In this document: in pieces, positions 11,490 through 22,700 of the stretch | How positions within the stretch are numbered: position 1 is the stretch's first letter | Layout of the letters: each line of letters starts with the position of its first letter | Assembly: GCF_905475395.1 (NCBI RefSeq) | Contig: NC_058338.1 | Span: 11,856,935 to 11,920,934, forward strand | Origin: Chrysoperla carnea | Taxonomy: Eukaryota; Arthropoda; Insecta; Neuroptera; Chrysopidae | Length of the DNA: 64,000 nt | Direction: 5' to 3' | Notes under the pieces: generated by a model | The model's input: the letters and a program-made list of their open reading frames with translations, nothing else | Databases searched by the model: none | What the model was told of the DNA's origin: nothing | Position numbers and translations under genes: made by a program

Positions 11490-13677
11490 TTAAACTATAG
11501 GCTCAAACAAACCTAGATCCACGTCTGCTTGTGTACAATTTTGTTCTTGCTGTATTAAATTATCTATTGATTCTAATAATTCTGAATGTTGCTTATTCTT
11601 CGCTTCTATGTCTTTTTTTTCTACGATACCAAAATGATCTCTCATATGTATGTTAAGTTTTTTAATTGATGTAAACGACTTATTACATTTAGTACACCTT
11701 ACACCAGAGTGAAAGCGTAAATGTTCTTCCATAGTCTTTTTCTGTTTAAACGCTTTCGAACAAATTTTACACTTGAATTTTGTTATTTCCGATACATTAT
11801 TTGAATGACATTTTAATTTATGCTGGGCTAATGGTGTAGATTGTGTATATGTACGACTACAACCTTGAACGTCGCATTTATAACGCCTTTCACCGGTATG
11901 TGTAACCATATGTATTCTCAATATTCGTTCATCATGAAACGATTTTGGACATAATGTACATTTGAATGGTCGTGTGTCCTGATGTACGGTTTTTATGTGT
12001 CGTCTTAAAGTATGTCTATCATAAAAAGTTTTGTGACATATGCCACACTGAGGTTTTACTTCGCTTTTTTCACGTCTATGATCAGATAAATGCCTAAGTA
12101 ACGCTATATTATGACGAAATTGTTTTCCACAAATATCACATTTCAAATCGTATGTATCATTATGTGTCTTTAGATGTTTTAGGATATACTTTGCTTTTGC
12201 TCCACATATATGACAAACAGAATACGGTTCGTTTTTGAGATTTTTTCTATCAATTGGATCTGGGAACGTATAAAAGTTATCGATTTCTTCTAGTTTATAC
12301 TTCGTATCTTGTTCGTTCTTTTCTTTCTGATTTTTATTTTCCAAGTTTGTAGTTTCCAAATTTTCCTTCTTATCCACATGCACAATACCATCGGATTGTG
12401 TTTTAGATATTATATATGCGTTTAAACTTGCTATTGTATTCGGTCCATTATAATTTTTCAATAAATTTGCAGATTGAATACATTTTTGTTTAAAATTTTT
12501 TATTTCTAGTATAGTTTGAAAACATTCGTTGCATACATATGGTGGTAGACCATCGTCAGAACTCACCTGAAATATTCATAAAATTTATTTAACGTTAATA
12601 ATAATAATAAGAGCCTAAATGGCTGAGCGGTCTAAGGCGCTAGTCTTAGAACGTTGGACGTACTCATTTTAAAGGTATGAGTTTATATTTTAATGTTATG
12701 CTCATAATAATACGTTTTATGAAATAGAAACGAAACTAGTACGATTGTAAGTATTAAGTTTCATCATTTTTTCGGCCTATTATTAGTTTATAAGTCGATA
12801 GCGAGCCTTTAGCGAAAGAAAGTCCCTTACAATTATAAATGAGATAATTGCAAATTTGTTCTAGTTTAAGAATCATTTTGTAGGCACTCAGCGCCACTAT
12901 TCCATTTGAGCTGTCAAATTGGTCAATGTTTTGTTTACATATTAAAAATTGAAAAAATCTGAGGCGGAAAATGTTCATTAATCATTAAATATTCATTCAT
13001 TGTCAGGAACTATTTTTCACACAAACGTATTCATGTTTTTACAACATTTAAATCAGGAAGCGGGAAAAAGCTAAAATGGCGTCGACTGGGTACATGCACC
13101 AACTGAACCAAAACCAGTCCTACATCGAGCATACCTTGTCTAGTTCTACCAAGGTCCCATCTGCCTAAGTTTAGTATACTTTTGTGTGAAATGTACTGAC
13201 CTGCAAAGATGTCTGCTCCATGAATTCTAGATACGGTAGTTTATCGTTCGACGAGGGCTTGAATAAATTAATTAAATCGTTATTTGGGCTTAAACATATA
13301 CGACATATCTGAAGAAAATTGGGAACGTCTACGTTTGTTTCATTAAATGAAAGTAGATGGATTGGATTACTAAATAAAGTTGGTATTGCATTTGGCTTCA
13401 ATTTTTTCCAACCGGCAGCAAGGTTTTGTACCCACTGCGACTCATCGAAATGTACCTAATAACATAAATGCTTAACAAAAAATTTTACTACGAAGAAAAT
13501 GCAGACATAACAAAAAAAACATACTTCACACACACAAGAAATCTTTGAAGGCGTAAAATCTTCCCGACCCATGTTGATAAGCCATTGTTTCTTTCTATGT
13601 TCATCCGTAGGGAATAAGAAGAGGCGAAAACCATCTTCAAAGCGATTTGAACAATTATTTGCTGCACATAAGGGCAT
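11490..13677 (-). CDS. THAP + ZAD + seven C2H2 zinc-finger fusion transcription factor
   Basis: Exons are 13525-13677, 13201-13455 and 11490-12566, all GT-AG and phase 0; about 494 residues. Residues 1-90 are a THAP domain: MPLCAANNC (C-x4-C), a conserved Trp in KKQWLINMGR, the CEVHF pair completing C2CH across intron 1, and PNAIPTLF, the AVPTIF-type box. Next comes a ZAD: ICRICLSP paired with YVCNECF across intron 2, a dimerisation domain common in insect zinc-finger proteins. A charged linker follows (residues about 200-260), then seven C2H2-like fingers (CHICGAKAKYILKHLKTH to CTKCNKSFTSIKKLNIHMRD). TGE(K/R)-type linkers appear only once (HTGERRYKC). This is expected to be a nuclear DNA-binding protein. 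THAP joined to ZAD is an uncommon combination to my knowledge. Confidence 0.88.
12612..12690 (+). repeat. Degenerate tRNA-Leu/Ser-like sequence (SINE head or tRNA pseudogene)
   Basis: atggctgagcggtctaaggc closely matches the A-box half of a class II tRNA. The B box is decayed (aaaggtatgagttt) and the acceptor arm does not pair, so it is not a working tRNA. It lies in intron 2 of the THAP gene. A similar A box occurs near 18.8 kb, so it may be a SINE head. Confidence 0.4.
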
Positions 13678-13964
13678 AGTAATTACACATTCGAGAGTTT
13701 GAGGTTAAGATATGTAAACAACGACAACTGTCAACTGTTGATAAAATATCTACACAATCAGCCCCGTGAAGATAGCACCCCCAAATGCTATAATTTGGTT
13801 GGTGAAAGTTAAGTTTAGCTACTTTTCTTAAGTATTGTGAAAAAATAAACGTTTTTCTTTGATTAACGAAAATGATTATATTACCTTTATCTTTTATCCT
13901 TTTAATCCATTTCAGGAATATCAAATTGAAAAAATCTGCGTATATTATTGGTACGTATAATATC

Positions 13965-14035
13965 TCAAAGGTAGAGTAGTGGCTAGCCCATTCGCATGCG
14001 GTTACAGAGTACCTCGGTTCAAACCTAGTATTGCC
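13965..14035 (+). repeat. tRNA-like sequence, SINE-head candidate
   Basis: gtagtggctagcccattcgc resembles an A box and ctcggttcaaaccta a B box, at tRNA-like spacing. The acceptor stem does not pair well. It faces the tRNA-like block at 14695-14770 across an AT-rich stretch. Confidence 0.35.
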
Positions 14036-14151
14036 CGATTAATTTTTAATTAAATCAGTTAATATGCCGAGATAATGTCATTTTTTAGATAATTGTTATG
14101 AGAACCAAAAGCGACAAATAAGTAAGAAGACAACGAGGTATATTTTATGTT

Positions 14152-14575
14152 ATTTTAATTCCCACCCCCTGACAGAAGAGTGATTTATGACATAAGTAGG
14201 AAAGTGGGACTAATATAATTAATTTTTTTTTGTGAAATAACATACATGTTCTCCTATTACAAAATCTTATAAAATTTCATTTAACAAGAATTAATTTTAG
14301 TGTGTACAAAAAAGCAAGCAAAATAAGTATTTTTTTAATATTTTGTAATAGGCGAATATGTTATAAAAAAGTGGGATAAAATATGTTCTCCTGGATAAAG
14401 TATATGACATGTTCTCCTATTAAAAAAGTTTCATATTTTACCATAACCAAGCCATTTTGTACATATTTTTAATATATTGTAACAGGAGAACATGATTTTA
14501 AAGAGTGAAATATATTTATGATTATTTAAATTCCCACCCCCTGACAGAATAGTGATTTATGACATATGTATAATT
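14152..14575. repeat. Direct and inverted repeat cluster
   Basis: cccaccccctgacagaa..agtgatttatgacata occurs directly twice (about 14157 and 14532). Within it, catgttctcctatta occurs twice, with inverted forms near 14348 and 14478. It probably derives from one element with internal duplications. Confidence 0.5.
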
Positions 14576-14694
14576 GACGTTATTTATAGCAAGAGTAGCA
14601 AGAGAGGGCGGGTTAAATAGATAATTTAAACTAAAAATGAGTGGAAAATTTTAACATAAGGAAAAATTCATTTAATTTAAAAGTAAAAATGTTA

Positions 14695-14770
14695 ACCACA
14701 ACCAGGATACGAACCAGCATACCTTGGTTTCAGAGGCAATTGCTATACCCACATAGCCACCCAGATTACT
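14695..14770 (-). repeat. tRNA-like sequence on the minus strand
   Basis: On the minus strand it reads gggtggctatgtgggtatag, later gctggttcgtatcctgg, close to RNA polymerase III A and B boxes. It is head-to-head with the tRNA-like block near 14.0 kb. Confidence 0.35.
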
Positions 14771-14869
14771 AATAATCATATAATTTGCTTAATACTTACC
14801 TTTACTAAATAATTAATTAATTGACTTTTTCTTATTAAAGTGTTACTACAAAATAATAATAAAGGATGT

Positions 14870-15124
14870 CCCAAGTTTAACGTCTGATTCGAACTTCTTG
14901 CGCTAATTTTTGAACACTCCTTCATAAAATACAGGCAAATTCGATGAGAGTATACTGCAAATAGTAGTAAGAAACTGTTTGCATTTCAGGACATTGTGTT
15001 TTTAAAAATGTTGAAACGGAATCAATAAGGTGATGAAAACATTTTTGGATACGTAAAGAAAATCTTGGAACAGTTAAATTTGATCGGACGGCTTGTCGTA
15101 GGCTATTTTGGGGTAAGTTTTCAA
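14870..15124. other. Possible decayed transposon remnant
   Basis: It begins aaggatgtcccaagttta, the kind of motif often seen near ends of insect transposons. A 60-codon minus-strand frame (14922-15128) runs through it (RFSLRIQKCFHHLIDSVSTF). I could not assign it to a family. Confidence 0.25.
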
Positions 15125-15463
15125 CCATGGAGGTTATAAAAAAGGAAAACGATCGCTATAGAAAATATTGTCCCCGAAATATGGACAAAATAAGTGAGGC
15201 GCTGCGATCGCTAAGTTGTCTCATTAAAAGCGGGCTGTTGTGCGCTAATTTCCAATGATTTATCAACGTTTAATATACGTGTAAATAATATCATTCAATT
15301 TGAACATTATGCAACTAACTTCATCTACTTGTACTCATAAACAGGTAACTTCGTAGATACTACTTACCGACTGGTGGCTGAAATACGAACTATAAATTCT
15401 ATAAATTTTCAGGGACAGCTGGGCTAATGCTTTAATCGTTCTCCTTCTTTATAACCTCCATGG
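15125..15463. mobile_element. MITE with CCATGGAGGTTATAAA termini
   Basis: The left end ccatggaggttataaa is repeated inverted at the right end (tttataacctccatgg). Homology continues inward for about 30 bases, for example aaggaaaacgat against its counterpart atcgttctcctt. The interior is about 300 bp and non-coding. A shrunken relative lies at 48305. Confidence 0.65.
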
Positions 15464-15903
15464 TTTCAACAATGATTGAAAGACATTAGGTTGGTTATAA
15501 TTTTCTGTTATCATATTTTTATTCAAAATTGATAGGTATTACAATTATAATTAATTTTTTTTTATTTGAAAAATAATCCTAACGCTGAAAAACTATTTTA
15601 CGTGAAGGATATACTTTACAAGTGCATTATCTTTATTTATATTAAATATAAATATAATCTGTGTAAATTTTATGTATAAATAGTAAATTTTATTAACAAC
15701 AGGACGGAACATACAAAGGACACACAATTCTTTTTAAAGGCTTTCTGTATTCTTTACATAATTATGAATTACACGTAAATGGAATGAAGTAGTTTGGATA
15801 GAATATGGCGAGGGTCAAAAAATTCATGAATCCTAACATTCTATCTCGTAGTAAATAGCTCTTGATTCGATGTGGAGCATTTTCTCTTATAGGACACATT
15901 ATG

Positions 15904-16200
15904 ACAGAGCGGTCATTTTCGAGATAGAGGAAGGGGTGAAAATAAAATGAGTATAAATTGAAAACAGTTTCTAACAACCGCTCTTATGTTCCGTAATTCT
16001 AGCATACATATCCCCCCTTCTTCTTCCCAACTACTATCAATCAAACCATGCTACTCCTTTTCGGGCGTTTGGGAGAAGGGAGATGGGGAAATGACTGGAT
16101 ATGGAAGAACTTATTTGGTAAGGGGCATAATTATTTATCAATTTTTGATTTTTTTAATCCAAACCACCCTCCTACCCTCTATCTCGAAAATGACCGCACT
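15904..16200. repeat. Inverted repeat, 23-base arms
   Basis: gcggtcattttcgagataga (left) is matched inverted by tctatctcgaaaatgaccgc (right), separated by about 250 bp of non-coding DNA with a pyrimidine-rich tract. It may be the termini of a small non-autonomous element. Confidence 0.5.
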
Positions 16201-16210
16201 GCCGTATATT

Positions 16211-16548
16211 ACAGAGTGTCTAGCTAAGTTGGCTTCATATGGAAAACTTTTTTATTGTAAGGTTTACGAATAAAATTTATTCTTTGCTCTGCAAAATTGT
16301 TTAAATACACTTCTACATATCTCGGAAGTGATTTCTTGAACCATTCCTATAGAATGGTCTACATTTCTAAACGACCATTAACATTCTTATCGAACTTTCT
16401 CAATTTGTGATCACCCTGTATATTCGATGTCAAAAGCTGTATGTTAATATTTTTGAAAGCAGAGCTTTTTATAAAGAATAAATTTCTTTCGTAAAGCTTA
16501 TAATAAAAAAGTTTTCCATATGTAACCAATTTAGTTATAGCACTTTGT
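16211..16548. mobile_element. MITE with long terminal inverted repeats and ATATT duplication
   Basis: The left end ACAGAGTGtctagctaagtt mirrors the right end (aacta..tagCACTTTGT). Both arms share catatggaaaac and a further 40 or so bases. ATATT flanks both ends (16206-16210 and 16549-16553), consistent with a 5-bp target duplication. There is no ORF. Confidence 0.65.
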
Positions 16549-16792
16549 ATATTAAATTTCTAAGAAGTAAATTGTTTCCACATGTTTTAGAAAAATCTTG
16601 CTATGTAAAAAATTTGAATCATCAGTTTTTTTTTACTAACAATTAAAACGAAACACGTCAGAAAATATAAATCAATTTTATGTCACACAATTTCTCGTAA
16701 TTACGAAAAGAATCAGTTCATTACAATTAAATTATTTTCTAAAAATAGTTCTTTAAACAAATCAATCATAAATCATAGTTTAGTTATCATCT

Positions 16793-19700
16793 TCATACTT
16801 GTAATTCATAGCACTGAAAATTGAGATCATCACCAAATAATTGATCTGGTGTAATGATTTCAGCTTCAGATAGATTTAAACCAAGTGTTTGTGGATTTAA
16901 ATCTGTAATTAAATAATCACCACTTGTTAGTTCGTTCACACGTTGCTGTTCGGTTTTATTGTCGTCATTACTGTTGCAAGATTGTTGTAAACCACATTCT
17001 TCGGCTACTTGTTCTTTTGATACTGGACACATAAAATCTGAATACATCAAATATTAAATTCATATTGTAATTTTTACAAGGAAAAAGTTAAGAAGCACTC
17101 TGGTTAGGTTACTTGAGACCATGATACACCTTACTATTGGCCCGGAAGCGGACTGCAAAATCAGTAAGGTTGCCAACCTTTCGTCAAAGGTTGCCATACT
17201 TTGTCCACAAAGTTGATCTGGCACCCTATTACTTCTACTAAAAATCAAAAAGGTTGCCAAATTTTTTTCAAAGATTGCCATACTTTATCCACAAAAGTTG
17301 ACTGAGCTGTAGCTTCACGTGAAAATTACCCGGTTACCTTATGGGTAAAGTTGGTATCCCAATATTGCAGTAGGTACAAACCTACCTCCTCTCCCGGTCT
17401 GATAGGATTGTCATAATCCATTGTTTTTACGGGTTTGATTGCCGCTCTATTACAAATTTTGGGCCGGTTACCGATGGGTTAGTGATTTTGCAGTTTTCAG
17501 AACCGTTTAAACCCAAATCCTGTACGAAATGAAGGATTTGATCCAGAAATCAACTCCTCGTCAGTAGATTTTAATGTAAAGTGATGGAAAATGTTTCTCT
17601 TAGTGTACTCAACAAAATCATATTCATTTGAACTTGTGTTTTTTCGATTTATCCCCATAGGATGTGGCAGAAGTACCCTACTTCCGGACACCACTTTCTC
17701 TTTTTTCACATTTAAAAAAAACTATTGTATTTTATATTATGGACAATTTTATATTATGGACAATCCGCCACTGCTAGGCATACATAGGGACAGACAGCTG
17801 GAAGCGGTTTTGTTTTTTTACTATGTAGTGATAGTGAAGTTCACGGTTTCAAGTAACCAATTCAAATCAGAAAATATTTTAAGATGAATCTTTTGATATG
17901 ATACTTACCCATAGAATCACTAACTGGAATTAAATATTGCACTTCAACCTCACGTTTAATGGAGCTCGAATCGTCTGAAGTTCGTATCACATTATGTCCC
18001 ATTCTCTATTAAAAAAAAAAAATAAATAAACAATACTATTATCATACAAACAACGATAGCGTCAGCACTTATGAGCATTTTGCTCACGCTCGATTTAAAA
18101 CAGTGAGGATTGTGTTGTTGCTGGTTGCCATAACTTGTTTATGGAACCAGAAACAACAACAAATAAGTGAAAACAACTGATTGACTGAATTAATCGTTAA
18201 AATACCATGGATAGACAGTGTTGATTATTTTATTCACCTGATTACTGCTATTACTATTCTGTATATTAACGTCTGTTTGGAGGTATCCACAATCCATTTC
18301 AGGTAAAATACTTGCTGTGGCCGCTTGAAGTTCATCTTCCATTGCTTTTTCTTTTTCATCGTACTTATCAATAAATTGTTGCATGCGTTGTTTCTTCTAA
18401 GCAAAAATAATCGATTAACTGATAAGACTTGAACAAAATCGTATGAAATTTAAAGGAAATCTTTTTACCATGATCCATGTAGACATTCGTTTATCGTCCC
18501 TTTGTGCGATTGTCCACAAATGACCAGCGCCATGTACTGCTTTGCTTCCTTTACGAAAATGTGGATTTATTGATAAATTATGTCGGACGGAATTCTTCCA
18601 GCGATCATCGTTTGCTTTGTAAAATGGAAAATGATCACTGAAATTAAATATTAATTTTACTTTAAAACAAATAGACCAAATCTTTTTTCTTTTGTGCAAG
18701 TATGGAAATAGAAGATAAGTCTATAACCTAGAAATCGATAAAATAAAGCAAATAAAGCGAAGTTAAAAAACTAAACCCTTGCTTGTTAATTGTTAAGAGT
18801 GCGAGCGGTCTAAGGCGTTAGACTTTGACCGTTTGACTACTTAGACTTAGGTTGCGGGTAATATAGACTTAGGCTGATATTTGATAACGCATCAGGATAT
18901 TCAAGTTAAACCTATGTTTGACAAAAATACTATGACGTCTTCGACTAAACAAAGAACCAAATAAAACTTTTATGTATGCAATTAATTTAAAAACCATTAA
19001 AACTTATATTAGTCGCAGAAACGAAACACTAAAAACAGTCAAAGTTCGAAAAAATTGAACAGTAAGACGGATTTGAATGCGGTTTTCAGCATTGGATTCG
19101 TTAGAGCGTCAAAAATAGGAAATGTCCATAAATAAATATACTAAAAGTTCATAATTCGGTTAATAGTGATGAAAATGATTCCAAACTTGTTACTCGGAAG
19201 TTTCAACAGGGGTTGGGATTGCTGAACGCGAATATCGAGTCAAAATTGGTCTCCGAAGTATCTGGTGCCCACTATAAACGGTATGCCGAGAAATTTCGGG
19301 AAATTCGTTATATAATCTGTCCAAACTCGTTACTTGAGGGTTTTTGTGATCGCTGAACACGAATATCGCGACAGAATCGGGCACCAAGTACCAGGTACCC
19401 TGGTGTTCAGCGACCCCAAAAACTCCCGAATAACAAGTTTGGAATCATTTTCATCACTATTAACCGAATTGTGAATTTAGTATATTTACGGTTAATTTAA
19501 AATGCATATTATTTATGGAAATTGTATATTTTTAATTAATCAATTTAGGTCACAAAATTTCTGACGCTCTAACGAATCGAATACCGAAAACCGCAATCAA
19601 ATCTGACTTACTGTTCAAATTTTTCGAACTTTATTGCATCGTTTCTGCGGCTATATATGTTATTGCGGATAATAAATTTTGAAGAACAGAATAAGAATAA

Positions 19701-22700
19701 GAAAACTTTTCCCGTTTAAGGTCAGCCCAACAAACTATAATTTTTTTTCAATATAAAAATTGTCAAAGAATATTTACATGATATGCACGTTGATACAATT
19801 CTTATACGCTATATGTGTTTAGTGTAACGATGTACCAGGCGATAGGATACCTTTTAATGTAGGGGAGTATGTCAACTGTTTCCATTACGTATTATAAAAA
19901 CGGATATTTATCGTTTTAATAGATTTTTTTTTTCTTTTTTTTTTAGAAAAACCTGCTCCTTCAATTAACACTTGAATTGAACAGAGGGTGAAATTTTTTT
20001 AAATTTTATTTGTGGATTTTTAATTGTTACGACAATAATTATAATTAATATATTCGTATAACAATTTGCGTGTTTAAATTTGTCATTGTTAGACGCTGAA
20101 AAATTTGTTATCTGATAACAACTTGAGACTTGTGTTTTTGTTTAGAAGTTCAACAAATAGTTAAATTTTTACCTAGGCAACGAACAGTGACATTAAATTA
20201 AGAACTTGTAGAATGAGTTTCTATTTAGTCTATTGGCAATAAACTAAATACGAAATATAACCCTGACGATAGAATCGAGATTGAGTCATTTAGCTTTGTT
20301 TTCCATTCTTGCCAAGCCTCGACTTGATTTGCCATAGCCTTTTCACAAGCCTCAGAAAATTAAAAAAACTAAACCTTGATTTACCGGTTTTTGCCTAAGT
20401 TTTTATCTAAATTTCGACGGTTTAGCCTCGCTCAACATACATCGCGGTGTAGAGGTCGATGCGTACAGAGTTTTGGAAAAGTTTTTTTTTTATGTACCTC
20501 GCAGAATTAACTTTTTGAAAAATAGTGACTAAGTATCACATTTTGACATAATGAATTGTTCTCGTTTAATTGTACTATTGACGCAATGTGCATAACACAC
20601 GTGTGTTAACTAAAACCTATTATCTATGAATAATTTAATTTTAATCAAAAAAAATTTTTTTTTTACTTTTCTAAATTAAATTGAAGGTTTACCAATATAC
20701 CTTATTTCTATTATTTACTATTCGTACACAGTATGCATATTACACACATACAGGGTGCGTCATTTTAATAAAAAATAACTTAAACAAAAGTTGTTGACTT
20801 TGATGGGTGACATGATGTCACTGACATCTTGTTCTGACATCAGATTGGACCTAGTTTTCAAGTTTCTTTAAAAGTCAATTTAGATACTAAACGATAAGAG
20901 ATAGAATAACACTTTAAATTAGAAAGTTGATCCTCATAAAAAAAACTAACATTTTTTATTCGAACCATTTTTTTCGAATATCGTCAGCTTTCGGATGAAA
21001 TACGACTTAAAAATATGTCATTATTGCATTTAATCGAAAGAAAACACGCTAATTACGGAAAAATGCTGTAGCCAAAAGTTGTCAAGGCCAATAGAGGACA
21101 TTCGCCTAGGTGTTAATAGCTTTGACCTTTCTTTCTATTAAATACAATAATGACATATTTTTAAGTCGCATTTCCTCCGAAAGCTTACGTTTTTCGAAAA
21201 AATGCTTTCAATAAAATTGTTGGCTTTTTTATGAGGATCAACTTTCTAATTTAAAGTTTTATTCTATCTCTTACCGTCTAGATTCTAAATTGGCTATTAA
21301 AGCACCGCGAAGAACTAGGACCAATATGATGCCAGAACATGATGCCACCCATCAAACTCTACAACTTTTGTTTATGTTATTTTTTGTTGGTTATTAAAAC
21401 GAGCTATCAGCAATAAGATGACTCACCCTGTATATCACCACCACAGTACTACCCTTGCTTGCATATTTCAAATTTCATCAAAAATTATGATGGTGTCTAC
21501 TGAACCATGAAACAGTTTTATATACTTTTTAATTTTTTTGGTTTGAAATAATAATTGCATTGGAAAATATAATCAGCATTGTTTATCATCAAAATGAATT
21601 AAATGAGGGTAAACCGTGAAATCATGAACGCATTTTATTATTGTGGAAGATCACATGCATATGCTTTTCATATTTACATAAAACAGAATATAAATTTCGA
21701 TTTTTGCCCCAATTCCTAGATCAGTTTTTTGTATTTTTAAAATACGTATTTTCGACTACCAAGTAGTCATCATCAGTAAGAATTAGCTAGTGAATGTTAC
21801 TCTTTGCTAATTTGGTGGCGGACTGCACTACTTGGTAGTCGAAAATACGTATTTTAAAAATACAAAAAACTGATCTAGGAATTGGGGCAAAAATCGAAAT
21901 TTATTTCGACATATCCTAGAGTTCTCATTTATTATCTTCGATAATATTTATATTAAAACAGAATATGTTAATGACCTTCTGAACAATTTATATTTTGTAC
22001 ATACATAAAATTGAACATATTTGAATTTTATTGTGTAGTAGTCACAAACTATTCAGTTTTAAAATTAAAAGTTCGATATCGATTAATTTTGATCTAAAAT
22101 ATCTGGACGACCTAATTTCGCTCGTTTTTTATCCTCGTCCAGGAAAGATATCTATATTTAGTAATGTCATTTGCATAACATAGAACTGGTACCAAGACAA
22201 ATGTAAACATACAATTGAATGAGTTAGTAAAGAATCATGTAAAAGGCGCTCATTAATTTACATAAAGTCGTAAAGTTAAAAAATTCGACTTTTTTGATAC
22301 AGGCAAATTCGATGCGATTTTGTTGTAATTTTATTTTGAAACTTACTAATTTTGGGTCATTTTTATCACCTGTGATATCTGTTTTTCGCTAGCTGTCATT
22401 AATGTGCTTAATTCCGGGACCAAGACTCCATATTCTTGAAACTTATTAGAGCTAGGTTAATTTTGACCACAAATTTGAAAAGTATGACCCAAATTTAGTA
22501 GGATTACATACTTGGTTTATCAAAATTGTATAAAATTTGGATGTGATAGGGCAAAATTAAATTTCTAGGATTCTGATGACGTCATAAAGTTGAAAAATTC
22601 GATTTTTTTGATAACACAGGCAAATTTGATCCGATCTAATTGGAATTTTTTTTGAAACCCACTAATTTTGGGTCATTCTTTTCAGCTGTGATGTCAGTTT

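Noticed and set aside
12612-18860. True tRNA genes at 12.6, 14.0, 14.7 and 18.8 kb
   Set aside because: A boxes are good, but acceptor stems do not pair and B boxes are decayed, so they were called tRNA-like repeats.
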